The notes: generated from the letters alone by a model not told the origin. A stretch of 64,000 nt of DNA from JAJDXW01 sp965223775 (GCA_965223775.1 OZ245021.1:2418001-2482000), one strand, 5' to 3'; positions 54,305 to 62,935 are shown, numbered from the stretch's first letter. Numbers and translations are program-made.

Positions 54305-55042
54305 TCACGCCGGGATTGTCGGCACATCCGCCCGCGGTAGCAACTTCAGGGCCGTTCGCCCGGTCAGCCGTGAGACGAGTGTTCGCGGCACGGGTCTGCG
54401 CAATGCCGATGGCCGCGAAGACCGAGCCATTCGGTGTGTCCGGATCAGTCCCCGAAGCTGGAGGATGTCCCGTCTGATGGCATCCTGCCCACCGGCATGC
54501 GCCGCGTCCAGCAATACATTGAGGACGTGCTTCCAGTTCGTGATCAACAGGGTCCCGGAGCCGATCCGTGCCCAGATCACGTTCCCTGTGCCGGACTCCT
54601 CCGCCAATTCGAGCCCCGCTTGAACGCATCGCACCTTCAGCTCATTCCAGACGGTAGGGACGCGCTGCTCGGGTACGATGAAGAGGAGAGCGGACGGCAT
54701 GTCTTCAGGAAGGTTGCCGAGATAGGATACCGGTTGCGCGTCGGTCAGTCCGGCCCAGAACTTGTTCTCGATCAGGACTCGGACGCTGCCGCGGGTATCG
54801 TGGATCGTCAGGTCCGGGCGGTCGCCCTCGTGTGCAAGTTCGCTCTCGATAGGCCCCGGCTCGAATTCGATGGCCGCCTGGCGCAACACGCCGACGAACG
54901 CTCGGGCGAGAGACGCCGCTCTGCCGCCACGGCCGCCGTGCTTTCGGGACCGGACGCGCGCGGGAGGCGGACTTGACTCACGTACGAGGAAGTTCAGAAT
55001 GCGACGCAGCCGAACGCGAGGGCGTGCGATGGAAATTGCAGA
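54305..55042 (-). CDS. PD-(D/E)XK nuclease-like protein, module 4
   Basis: About 245 residues. The core GDRPDLTIHD followed by VLIENKFWAGLTDAQPVSYL fits a PD-(D/E)XK active site (Asp...Glu-x-Lys), and LLFIVPEQRVP is the next strand. Relatives are uncharacterised nuclease-fold proteins next to restriction and defence genes. The C-terminal 45 residues are Arg/Ser-rich and unlike the core, so a late frameshift is possible. Start taken at MSAISIARP, which leaves 46 bases to the divergent His-rich gene. Ends 31 bases before the ATPase start. Confidence 0.65.
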   Translation of the reverse strand, partial: SAISIARPRVRLRRILNFLVRESSPPPARVRSRKHGGRGGRAASLARAFVGVLRQAAIEFEPGPIESELAHEGDRPDLTIHDTRGSVRVLIENKFWAGLTDAQPVSYLGNLPEDMPSALLFIVPEQRVPTVWNELKVRCVQAGLELAEESGTGNVIWARIGSGTLLITNWKHVLNVLLDAAHAGGQDAIRRDILQLRGLIRTHRMARSSRPSALRRPVPRTLVSRLTGRTALKLLPRADVPTIPA

Positions 55043-55088
55043 CATTCGCCGCCGCACGGCCGGAAGGTTCCGTGGGGAGGGACGCGCG

Positions 55089-55556
55089 ATGCGGCTTCCG
55101 GTACTCGCTCTCGCGGCCATGCTCGTCCTTGCCGGCTCCGCAGAGGCGGGGGGGAGGCATCATCGCGGGCACGGCGGCGGCGATGCAGTCGCATGGTTCG
55201 CGCTCGGCTCGCTTGTCACCTTCCTCTCGGTTGCCCATGCCCACTCCGCGCCGGCTCCCCGGCCGCACCACCCGTGGCACGCCCACGGACATCACTGGCA
55301 CGCCCACGGACTGCACCTCCACCCTCACGGACTCCACCCGCGCCCCCACCGGAATCACCGCCACTCCCGCAGTGTCCACCGACACCGGCATCACGGATTC
55401 CGCCAAGGGCACCTTGCCCACCGCCACGGGCACCCAAGCCCCCGGCACCGCCGGCCGGCTCCCGGACCGCGCTTCCTCTCCGAACGGCACCGTCACGGGT
55501 CCGGTGCCTGGCACGTTCATTCGCTCGATCGTCCGCGCGCCTACCACCGTCACTGA
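55089..55556 (+). CDS. Histidine-rich exported protein
   Basis: 155 residues: signal peptide MRLPVLALAAMLVLAGSAEA, a hydrophobic stretch AVAWFALGSLVTFLSVAHA, then about 100 residues dominated by His, Arg, Pro and Gly with repeats such as WHAHGHHWHAHGLHLHPHGLH. Such proteins bind Ni, Zn, Cu or similar metals. The repeats arise from tandem copies of a CACGGACTGCACC-like unit. Another frame here gives a Thr/Pro-rich protein; I prefer this one because it has the signal peptide. It sits divergent from module 4. Confidence 0.6.
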   Translation: MRLPVLALAAMLVLAGSAEAGGRHHRGHGGGDAVAWFALGSLVTFLSVAHAHSAPAPRPHHPWHAHGHHWHAHGLHLHPHGLHPRPHRNHRHSRSVHRHRHHGFRQGHLAHRHGHPSPRHRRPAPGPRFLSERHRHGSGAWHVHSLDRPRAYHRH

Positions 55557-55580
55557 TCCGGACCCCGGCCTGCCCGCGGC

Positions 55581-55700
55581 ATGCTGACCCTCTACGGCCG
55601 GGGCACGTCCGACAGCGTGCACAAGGCCCTCTGGGCGATCGGGGAAGCGGGCCGGCCCATCGAGCACGTTCCGCTCGGCGGCGCCTTCGGCGGACTCGAC
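55581..55700 (+). pseudogene. N-terminal fragment of a glutathione S-transferase
   Basis: MLTLYGRGTSDSVHKALWAIGEAG then PIEHVPLGGAFGGLDDP is the start of a GST N-terminal thioredoxin-like domain. Homology ends at about codon 41, where Arg-rich sequence follows. About 160 residues are missing. Confidence 0.7.
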
Positions 55701-55871
55701 GATCCGCTCCGGTTTCGAACGTGGGTCGGCGTACCTGTCCGCCGGTTCCCGAGGCGTGCCGGCCGACATGCCGACGCAGCAAGCTGCGCGGCTGATTTGC
55801 GACACTGGGCAGGTTGAGTCGACAGATGGCAAGCCATGAACTTTCGGTACTAAATCGATCCGCAGACCGAG

Positions 55872-56073
55872 TTGCCGCACATCTATGGCCACGACGTCAC
55901 GGAGCCCGAAGTCGAGGAGGTTCTCTTGCACCCTGGAGAGGACCGTCCCGGGCGGGACGGGTGTCGAGTGGCGATCGGGAGGACGCTTGGTGGAAGATTT
56001 CTGCGGATCGTTTACATCCCGGATCCGGAGCCGGCTAGCGTCTTTGTGGTAACGGCGTACGATCTGACCGGGT
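55872..56073 (+). pseudogene. DUF4258-like toxin fragment cut by a repeat element
   Basis: From TTG 55872 the frame has HDVTEPEVEEVLLHPGEDRP, then GRDGCRVAIGRTLGGRFLRI and VYIPDPEPASVFVVTAYDL. This resembles DUF4258/RelE-like small toxins. Where relatives continue TGKPLxAxRRR, the frame instead enters the 56075-56164 repeat. The N-terminus may extend upstream but has no clear start. Confidence 0.55.
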
Positions 56074-56074
56074 G

Positions 56075-56164
56075 CTACGCCTTCAGCGTCTTTCGGTCCG
56101 TGCGGCCTGTCACAGCGCCGTCTCGCCGCCCTCGCGACGAAAGCTGGTGAGATTTCCGGGCTAG
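56075..56164. repeat. Half copy of the 208-bp inverted-repeat element
   Basis: Matches the right half of the element at 60192-60399: the last about 75 bases, from CTTTCGGTCCGTGCGGCCTG to TTTCCGGGCTAG, are identical. A 15-base stretch near the left edge is missing. It ends the DUF4258-like gene and abuts an IS21 fragment. Confidence 0.85.
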
Positions 56165-56284
56165 ACCACGATAGCAGCGGGATGGTCCTGCCGCGGCGGA
56201 GCAAATCTCTGCCAGTGTGTGAGCCCTTTCCGGTGGTGGGGAGGGCGGGAGGATTCACACGCGAGTCTGCGAGCCGCGAAGCGG

Positions 56285-56707
56285 ATGGAGCTGTATCGCA
56301 AGGTCCGTCTGGCGTGCCGGGACGGGATGAGCGAGCGCGCGGCGGCGCGCCATTTCGGGGTCTCACGCGAGAGCGTGAGGAAGATGATCGAGTTCTCCGT
56401 TCCGCCGGGTTACCGGCGTACGGCGCCGGTGCGCCGACCGAAGCTCGACGGGTTCACCGGACTCATCGACGAGTGGCTGCGGGGGGATCGCAAGGACGAG
56501 CATCGCAAGCAGCGGCACACCGCGAAGCGCATCTTCGAGCGTCTTCGCGACGAGCACGGCTTCACCGGCGGGTACGCGACGCTCCGGAACGGCAAGCAGT
56601 TGATCGATGCCTCCGGCGCTACTCTCATGGCCACCATGGTCATGAACCACATCGAGGTCGAGGGCACGGTGGCGCCCGAGGCGGACGGCCGCATCCGCGC
56701 CCGGTGA
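56285..56707 (+). mobile_element. IS21-family transposase IstA, 5' fragment
   Basis: ATG 56285 begins MELYRKVRLACRDGMSERAA, then HFGVSRESVRKM, the HTH of IstA, and RHTAKRIFERLRDEHGFTGGY. Homology stops near residue 98. The remaining 42 codons (QLIDASGATLMATMVMNHIE) belong to something else that I cannot identify, so the frame is a chance fusion. The catalytic DDE domain is missing. GTGTGAGCCCTTTCCGGTGG at 56216-56235 resembles an IS21 left end. Confidence 0.75.
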
Positions 56708-56786
56708 CGAACGGCCGCCGCGCTCGCGTGCCATTGATGGCCCCGGGAACGGGGGGAACGACCGGGGCAACGAGCGGCAAGAATTC

Positions 56787-58046
56787 TCACGCTGACTTCC
56801 TTTTCCTGGTGAAACGAGTGGGGGCGTAGGGTGCCAAGTCGATCTCCGGCGTCCGGCCGCCGGCGAGTGCCGCGATCAGTCGCCCGGTAATGGCGGCAAA
56901 GGCCAAGCCCATGTGCCCGTGGCCGAAAGCCAGCAGGATTCCGGGCGCGCCCGGGCACGGCCCAATGACGGGCAGCGAGTCCGGGGTCGAGGGGCGCGGC
57001 CCCATCCACCACTTGGCGTTGGCAAGATCCAGGCCGAGCAGATAGCCCTCGGCCTGGGCCAGCATGCGCCGGGCCCGGTCCACGTTGGGGGGCGAGTCGA
57101 TGCGGGCGAACTCGGCCATGCCGGTGATCCGGATGCCGTGCTCCATGGGTGTGATCACCACGTTGCGGTCAGAAAGGGTAACGGGACCGTTGAGCCGCAC
57201 CCGGTTCCCCGGCACCATCAGGTGGTAGCCCCGCTCGGCCGCCAGCAGCACCCGCAGTCCCAGGCGCTTGACCAGCGCGCCCGACCACGCCCCGGCGGCA
57301 ATCACCAGCCGTTCGGCGGAAAGCGAGTCGTTCTCCAACACCACCCGGGGCCTGTCGCCACCTTCCACGGCGAGCGCCTCGGCCTCGACCAGCCGCCCGC
57401 CGCGGCGCCGGAAGTCCGCCGCCAGCGCCTGCACCAGGCGCAGCGGATTGGAGGTGTGCCCGGAGCTTGGCGCCACGACGCCGCAGCGGGCTCGGGGACC
57501 GAGGGCCGGCTCCCGGGCTCGAACCCCGTCGGCGTCCACCTCTTCCAGGGGCACGCCGTGGGCCCGTGCGACGTCGTGGACGGGCCGGGCGGCGACCAGG
57601 GATTCCTCGGAATCGTAGATGAACATTATCCCCTTGCGCCAAACCAGGCCCTCCGCGCCGGCATCCCGCACAAGCGGATCGAGCGCCTCAAACACGCGCT
57701 CGCACAGGTTCGCTCGGGCAGCGGAAACAGCACGATAGCGGTCAGGCGCGCTGGTGGCGACGAAACGGGCGAACCAGGGAAGCAGCCGGGGCAGGAGGGA
57801 AAGCTCTATGGCCAACGGCTTCTTGGGGTCCAACCACAGGGAGGGGACGCGAAACAGGATGCCCGGGGTCGCCACAGGGGCGATGAGGCTGACCCCGAAG
57901 CCCCCCGAGTTTCCCGCCGAACAGGCGTCTCCCGGCGGGTCGCGAGTCACGACGGTAACGGTGAAGCCTTCCCGCTGCAGGTAGAGGGCGCAGCAGATGC
58001 CGACGATACCGGCGCCGACGACGATTGCGTCGCCGCGCTCGCTCAT
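56787..58046 (-). CDS. FAD-dependent D-amino-acid dehydrogenase-like oxidoreductase
   Basis: A 419-residue DAO/DadA-type flavoprotein: dinucleotide-binding AIVVGAGIVGICCALYLQREG at the N-terminus, AGNSGGFGVSLIAPVATPG, a catalytic-domain middle, and GPRPSTPDSLPVIGP then GHGHMGLAFAAITG at the C-terminus. DadA-type enzymes pass electrons from D-amino acids to the quinone pool. ATG 58046 overlaps the stop of the small upstream gene by 4 bases. Substrate not fixed by sequence. Confidence 0.9.
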   Translation of the reverse strand: MSERGDAIVVGAGIVGICCALYLQREGFTVTVVTRDPPGDACSAGNSGGFGVSLIAPVATPGILFRVPSLWLDPKKPLAIELSLLPRLLPWFARFVATSAPDRYRAVSAARANLCERVFEALDPLVRDAGAEGLVWRKGIMFIYDSEESLVAARPVHDVARAHGVPLEEVDADGVRAREPALGPRARCGVVAPSSGHTSNPLRLVQALAADFRRRGGRLVEAEALAVEGGDRPRVVLENDSLSAERLVIAAGAWSGALVKRLGLRVLLAAERGYHLMVPGNRVRLNGPVTLSDRNVVITPMEHGIRITGMAEFARIDSPPNVDRARRMLAQAEGYLLGLDLANAKWWMGPRPSTPDSLPVIGPCPGAPGILLAFGHGHMGLAFAAITGRLIAALAGGRTPEIDLAPYAPTRFTRKRKSA

Positions 58047-58252
58047 CGGCCAGTAAAGCGATGCAGGCGCTCTTCCAAGCAGACGCGGACCTCTTCGTAC
58101 CGTAGCTCGGAAATCAGGGCCCGCGGTTCGCGCAACGCAGCGCCGCCGCCACCGGATGACCCGCCGCTGCCGGCCGCCAGCGCCCCGGTTCCCCCTGGCA
58201 ACGACAGCATCAGCGCCGGAGTAAGGACCCATGTTCTCATGGTCGCGATCAT
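58043..58252 (-). CDS. Small exported TPR-like fragment
   Basis: About 69 residues: signal-like MIATMRTWVLTPALMLSLPG, a Gly/Ser linker and REPRALISELRYEEVRVCLEE, which resembles the first helix of a tetratricopeptide repeat. Larger exported TPR proteins start this way, so this is probably a truncated one. Its stop overlaps the start of the dehydrogenase gene (ATGA), which may simply be where truncation fused the two. Confidence 0.4.
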   Translation of the reverse strand: MIATMRTWVLTPALMLSLPGGTGALAAGSGGSSGGGGAALREPRALISELRYEEVRVCLEERLHRFTGR

Positions 58253-58429
58253 GACGATATCCCATTTATGGTCGGCGTTCCGGCGAGCATGAATCCTTCG
58301 CACCGAGTTTACCAATGCCCGGCCAGGAGGCCGGCGGGGTCATCCGGAGATCGAGGCGATGACACAATGCAGAGCTCCTGACATCAGGAACAAGAAACGT
58401 GTGAATTGAATGGGGTTAGGGGTTGACTA

Positions 58430-58960
58430 GGGCTTGTTAGCACTAACGCAACGCATCGACGATGAGTGCGAAGAGGATGAATCCGAGGAATACCACGTCG
58501 AGTTTTTCGAAGCGAGAGAACATTCGGCGAAAGCCCTTCAAACGACGAAACAATCGCTCGATTTCGTTGCGCCGCTTGTACATCTCGCGGTCGTACTCCC
58601 ATGGCTCGACCCGCGTACGCAACGGCGGCATCACTGGCTCATATCCCAGCGCCAAAGCCAGTTGGCGGGTCTCGTTGCCCTCGTACGCGCGGTCCATGAT
58701 CAGCGAGAGGCTACCGTGCTGCTGACCAAGTCGATTCAGCAACTTGCGTCCTTCCGGAGCGTCGTGGGCCTGTCCCGGCGAGAGCGAGAACGTGATGGCG
58801 GTTCGGGCATCCGCGGCAACCATATGAATCTTGGTGGTCCACCCGCCTCGGGATCGGCCGATGGATTGGGGACCGTTTTTTTAGCGCCCCCGTCCCGTCG
58901 GAATGCACCGTGACAATGGTGCTGTCCATCGACACGGCCTCGAGCTTGATGTTAGAAAAA
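58430..58960 (-). mobile_element. Truncated IS5-family element with frameshift-type transposase
   Basis: The transposase reads SMDSTIVTVHSDGTGALKK in one frame, then, after an A7 run (58876-58882), GPQSIGRSRGGWTTKIHMVA in the next frame, continuing to IMDRAYEGNETRQL, RRNEIERLFRRLK and the stop at 58443. The three catalytic acids are present in MDSTI, MDRAY and NEIER. IS5-group elements make transposase by programmed frameshifting at such A-runs. GGCTTGTTAGCACTAACGC next to the stop is likely the terminal repeat. The N-terminal 70 or so residues and the other end are missing, so it is inactive. Confidence 0.72.
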
Positions 58961-59094
58961 GTTGTAATCTTTGTGTCGAGGAACCGGACAGCGGGCAGAG
59001 GCGCCCGCTGTTCTCGTCGGCGAGCGTACTCTTCAATCGAAACGTCGAGTTGCCGCGGCGGAAGGAATAGTTTTCACCCACTCCCGGGCCCGAT

Positions 59095-59916
59095 TCAGTC
59101 GCTTTCGCGGCACGCGGTGAGGGTTCGTGCAATCCGGTTCGCGATGCGCGACCGTCGCAAGGCCGCCGCCGGAGACCGGCCGGCGAGAAGCTGGTCGAGA
59201 TCGCCCCGACCAACCCCGGGCAGTACCCGGCTCTGCTCCGCAGCCCGGAAGCCATGCTCCTCCGCCGGGTCCGCTATCCAGATGCGGACGCCGTCGGGGC
59301 GGCTCCAGGTCCACGCCTCGCGCACTCCCATCCGGAAGTACGGCGCGAGCTTGTGCCTCGAATCGATGCTGCGGTCGATCTCGACGACGAGATCGGGCAC
59401 CGGATGTCCCTTGCGCGTGTCGAGGTATTCCTCGACCTCCAACGCCCTCGTCGCGGTCTCGGGGTCCACGAAGAGACTCGTGTCCGGCTCGAACGCTCCG
59501 TCGTCGCTGACGAGGCGGGTCGCCCCCGCGATGAAAAATTCGGGCGGAGGGTCCTCGTCGCTCAGCAGATGCTCGACCAGCCAGAAGAGCTTCGATACCT
59601 CCCACGCACGCCACTCGTGACTGACGCCGGGCTCGGCTACGAACTCCGCGCGGCCGGTGGCCATGTCGTAGCGGCCCCGCGGCGCGCCGTCGTGGCTGGT
59701 CAGGCGGTCGTAGAGGTCGCGAGGCATCTCGACCTCGAGGCGTACCGGGGCGTCGGGGTTCAAGACCGGCTCCCGCGCCCCGGCAGGCGGCAGGGCGGGA
59801 TCGGACTCAGGCGCATGCGGCGCCGGCGGTGGAGCGGGGGGAGAGGCGGTAGGCGGTGGCCGGCTCGGCTGCGGGGGGTCCGGAAGCGGCGAATCCAGGA
59901 TTGCTCGAGAGGCCAT
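59095..59916 (-). CDS. Uma2 family endonuclease-like protein
   Basis: A 273-residue protein with a Pro/Ala-rich N-terminal 50 residues, then the Uma2 (DUF820) PD-(D/E)XK-like fold: YDMATGRAEF, EWRAWEVSKLFWLVEHLL, FEPDTSLFVDP and VPDLVVEIDRSIDSRHKLAPY, ending with a DPAEEHGFRAAEQSRVLPG block. AAAGGAAG precedes the ATG. Role unknown; the family is expanded in some bacteria and is nuclease-like by fold. Confidence 0.8.
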   Translation of the reverse strand: MASRAILDSPLPDPPQPSRPPPTASPPAPPPAPHAPESDPALPPAGAREPVLNPDAPVRLEVEMPRDLYDRLTSHDGAPRGRYDMATGRAEFVAEPGVSHEWRAWEVSKLFWLVEHLLSDEDPPPEFFIAGATRLVSDDGAFEPDTSLFVDPETATRALEVEEYLDTRKGHPVPDLVVEIDRSIDSRHKLAPYFRMGVREAWTWSRPDGVRIWIADPAEEHGFRAAEQSRVLPGVGRGDLDQLLAGRSPAAALRRSRIANRIARTLTACRESD

Positions 59917-59949
59917 CGGCGACTTCCTTTCGCGCTGACTCGGGCCGCG

Positions 59950-60100
59950 ATTCTAGCACTCCCGACCGGGCCGATGCCCTCCAGATACCATTGCGTATCG
60001 GCAATGTGCACATGACCCAGGTAGGCGGACAGCACCGGCAGGAGGCGCTCCGGGTCGTTCTCGCACCGATACCAGCTCACCAATGTGCGGGTGGGAAGTC
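59950..60100 (-). pseudogene. C-terminal piece of a tyrosine recombinase
   Basis: RTLVSWYRCENDPERLLPVL then SAYLGHVHIADTQWYLEGIG matches the last active-site block of XerC/phage-type integrases (His of LGH and nucleophile Tyr of WYL). The catalytic Arg region and all upstream sequence are absent or out of frame, and the tail is degenerate. It marks a former integrative element near the Uma2 gene. Confidence 0.7.
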
Positions 60101-60191
60101 CAGGGGATGACGGTGCCGATCTCGTTGGTGCGCTTGTCCGCGTCGCCGGCGTGCGGCCTCAGGCCGACTTTCGAGGAGCTTCGCGGCGCCT

Positions 60192-60399
60192 CTAGCCCGC
60201 AAATCTCACCAGCTTCCTGCTGCGGACGCCGATCCATGCGCTGTGACAGGCCGTACTCCCTCAAGCCGCTTCGACAGCGCGAACGCGCTAGTGTCGGCTA
60301 CGCCTTCGCCAGCGCGTACGCGCTCTTTCGGTCCGTGCGGCCTGTCACAGCGCCGTCTCGCCGCCCTCGCGACGAAAGCTGGTGAGATTTCCGGGCTAG
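60192..60399. repeat. 208-bp inverted-repeat element (MITE-like)
   Basis: Left end CTAGCCCGCAAATCTCACCA and right end TGGTGAGATTTCCGGGCTAG are inverted copies with one mismatch over 24 bases. A second matched block, GCGCTGTGACAGGCCG, lies 45-60 bases in from each end. No coding capacity and no clear target duplication. A half copy is at 56075-56164. With the integrase relic it accounts for most of the gap between Uma2 and the GlxA-type regulator. Confidence 0.82.
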
Positions 60400-60636
60400 G
60401 AGTCTGGCCTCCCTGCGCGGCGCCCCCGCGCACGTCCACCGCGTTCCCTCCGCCATGGCGGCGCTTGTCCGGCGGCTCCGGCCGGAATGGATACCGCTCG
60501 GCGCCGCCGGAGTACCGCTCGGGAAACCGGCCGTTCGATGTCGTGTTGAAGACATTTTCGGCCGGAAAGGGCATGCTTCCGCCTTCGCGCGACCGAGTGG
60601 CTCGCGCCCGTCATCGCCCTCCAGCAGGGAAGGACC

Positions 60637-61713
60637 ATGGATCCGCTGTCCCGTGCCGGCCCCGACGGACCGGGCCGTCCTCTCGTCCGCGCCGCGGACT
60701 ACGCGGCCCCGGGGGCCGTGTTCCATCGACCGAGCCGCGCATTCATGCCCGCCTACGAGGTCGCCTTCCTGCTCGTGGCCGGGTTCAACATGGTCTCGTT
60801 CGGGGCCGCCATCGGGCCTTTGCGCCAGGCGAACGACCTCAGCCCCTCGCCCCTCTACCGCTGGTGGCTGCTGAGCCTCGACGGGAAGCCGGTCGTCGCC
60901 TCGAGCGACGTCCGGGTCGAGGTGGACCACGATATCGCGAACGCCCCCGTTCCCGAACTGGTGCTCGTGTGCAGCGGGCGCGATGTCCAGCACCACCTCG
61001 ATCCCCCGGCGCTTGGCTGGCTGCGCTCGCTCGCCAGGAGGCGCGTCGCCCTCGGCGGGGTCGACACCGGGTCGTACTTCCTCGCCAAGGCCGGGGTGTT
61101 GCGCGGATACCGGTGCACCACTCACTGGGAGCACCGGGATACGATTATCGAGGAGCATCCGGAAACGGTCGTCACTCCCGGGGTGTGTCTCATCGACCGT
61201 GACCGGCTCACCTGCGCCGGTGGCGACGCACCCGCCGATCTGATGCTCAACTTCATCGCGAGTCAGCACGGACACCCGTTCGCGGCCTCGATCTCCGATC
61301 AGCTCGTGCACGATCGGATCCGCGACAGCCGCGACCGGCAGCGCAGGCCCCTGGTCCAGCTCATCGGCACCGGCCAGCCTCGGCTCCTCGACGCCGTACA
61401 GCTCATGGAGGCGAACGTCGAGGAGCCGTTGACGGTCGAGCAGATCGCCCATCACGTCGGGTTGTCCCGCCGTCACCTTGAGCGGCAGTTCCGCGAGCAT
61501 CTCGGCTGCGTCCCCAGCGCGTACTACTTGCGGGTGCGGATTTCCAAGGCCCAGCATCTCCTTTGCCAGACCACGCTCCCTGTCTCGGATGTGGGGCTGG
61601 CTTGCGGCTTCGCGAGCGCGAGCCATTTCAGCAAGGTCTACAAGGATACCTTCGGCCACTCGCCACGAGACGAACGCCGTCCGGCCCGGATCCGGGAGCG
61701 CTTCGCGGGGTGA
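60637..61713 (+). CDS. GlxA-type transcriptional regulator (PfpI + AraC HTH)
   Basis: A 358-residue AraC-family regulator with an N-terminal DJ-1/PfpI-like sensor domain (about 35-210: AFLLVAGFNMVSF, VLVCSGRDVQ, VALGGVDTGSYFLAKAG) and a C-terminal pair of helix-turn-helix motifs (about 250-345: VEQIAHHVGLSRRHLERQFR and VSDVGLACGFASASHFSKVY). The catalytic Cys of true PfpI peptidases is replaced (GVDTGS). Members include GbdR, CdhR and related regulators of betaine, carnitine and choline use; here no target is adjacent. GGAAGGACC precedes the ATG. Confidence 0.92.
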   Translation: MDPLSRAGPDGPGRPLVRAADYAAPGAVFHRPSRAFMPAYEVAFLLVAGFNMVSFGAAIGPLRQANDLSPSPLYRWWLLSLDGKPVVASSDVRVEVDHDIANAPVPELVLVCSGRDVQHHLDPPALGWLRSLARRRVALGGVDTGSYFLAKAGVLRGYRCTTHWEHRDTIIEEHPETVVTPGVCLIDRDRLTCAGGDAPADLMLNFIASQHGHPFAASISDQLVHDRIRDSRDRQRRPLVQLIGTGQPRLLDAVQLMEANVEEPLTVEQIAHHVGLSRRHLERQFREHLGCVPSAYYLRVRISKAQHLLCQTTLPVSDVGLACGFASASHFSKVYKDTFGHSPRDERRPARIRERFAG

Positions 61714-61854
61714 GCCGCGCCGCGGACCCCGCCCCGGGGTGGCGGGCGCCGCTGGCGCCGCGCCCCTCCGGCCGGCGACAACTCCGGTTCGACTGCCGCG
61801 CGCCCGGCTCCGGGGATGCCCCGGCGCGGAGCCCCGCTCGCGGGACGGAGCCGG

Positions 61855-62883
61855 TCAGGGGAGCCCGGTCTTGCGGGGGTCGAACGCGTCGCGCACCCCC
61901 TCGAATACGAAGATGAGGAGGGAGAGCAGCACGGCCAGCACGGAGAACGCGGTGATGCCGAGCCACGGCGCGTGGAGATTGGCCTTGCCCTGGGCGACGA
62001 GCTCACCGAGCGACGGGGATCCGGGAGGCATGCCGAATCCGAGGAAGTCGAGCGAGGTGAGGGTCACGATCGATCCGTTGAGGATGAAGGGCAGGAAGGT
62101 GAGAGAGGCCACCATCGCGTTCGGCAGCACGTGGCGGAACATGACGGTGAGGTCGCCGACTCCGAGCGCCCGCGCCGCGCGCACGTACTCGAAGTTGCGG
62201 GCACGCAGGAACTCGGCCCGCACCACGCCGACGAGCGCCATCCAACTGAACAGGAGCATGATGAGGAGCAGCCATCCGAAGTTGGGCTCGACCACGCTCG
62301 CGAGGATCATGAGCAGGTACAGCTCCGGGAGGCTCGACCAGATCTCGATGAAGCGCTGGAACACGAGATCCATCCACCCCCCGAAATATCCCTGCACCGC
62401 GCCCGCCAGCACCCCGATTACGGTGCTCGCCAGGGTGAGGGCGAGCCCGAACAGCACCGAGATCCGGAACCCGTAGATCGCCCGGGCGAGCACGTCACGG
62501 CCCTGATCGTCGGTTCCGAGCCAGTTCTCGCGGGACGGCGGGGAGGGCGCCGGGGAGGTGAGGTCGTAGTTCACCGTGTCGAAGCTGAACCGGATCGGGG
62601 GCCAGAGCATCCAGCCCTCGGCCTCGATGAGGCCGGCCACATAGGGGTCCCGGAATTCGGCAGCGGTCTCGAACTCGCCGCCGAACCGGGTCTCGGGGTA
62701 GTCGTGCAGGGTGGGGAAGTGGATCTCTCCCCGAAAGCTGACGACGAGCGGCCGGTCGTTCGCGATGACCTCGGCGAAGAGGGTCACGGCGAAGAGGAGG
62801 AGGAAGCTCCAGAGCGACCACCACGCCCTCCGGTTCGCCCGGAAGCTCGCCACCCGCCGGCGGTTGAGGGGGCTCATCCGCAT
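61855..62883 (-). CDS. yejE: Microcin C/peptide ABC transporter permease YejE
   Basis: About 342 residues: MSPLNRRRVASFRANRRAWW start, a periplasmic loop after the first helix, then NWLGTDDQGRDVLARAIYGF and the coupling motif EYVRAARALGVGDLTVMFRHVLPN, ending DPRKT. This long-loop form is typical of YejE. The start is between 62877 and 62901; none has a strong ribosome site. Ends opposite the GlxA-type gene. The ATPase YejF would be expected nearby but is not between here and the regulator. Confidence 0.88.
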   Translation of the reverse strand: MRMSPLNRRRVASFRANRRAWWSLWSFLLLFAVTLFAEVIANDRPLVVSFRGEIHFPTLHDYPETRFGGEFETAAEFRDPYVAGLIEAEGWMLWPPIRFSFDTVNYDLTSPAPSPPSRENWLGTDDQGRDVLARAIYGFRISVLFGLALTLASTVIGVLAGAVQGYFGGWMDLVFQRFIEIWSSLPELYLLMILASVVEPNFGWLLLIMLLFSWMALVGVVRAEFLRARNFEYVRAARALGVGDLTVMFRHVLPNAMVASLTFLPFILNGSIVTLTSLDFLGFGMPPGSPSLGELVAQGKANLHAPWLGITAFSVLAVLLSLLIFVFEGVRDAFDPRKTGLP

Positions 62884-62935
62884 CGGCCGTCGTTCCGGCA
62901 CGGTTCCGTCGGGCTCCGTTCGATGGGCATCCGGG

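Noticed and set aside
54973..55587. Thr/Pro-rich frame overlapping the His-rich gene
   Set aside because: It has no signal peptide or good start and its repeats are explained by the DNA repeat in the other frame.
56584..56707. C-terminal 42 codons of the IstA fragment as part of the transposase
   Set aside because: The sequence does not resemble the IstA catalytic domain and follows an abrupt loss of homology, so it is treated as a chance fusion with unidentified DNA.
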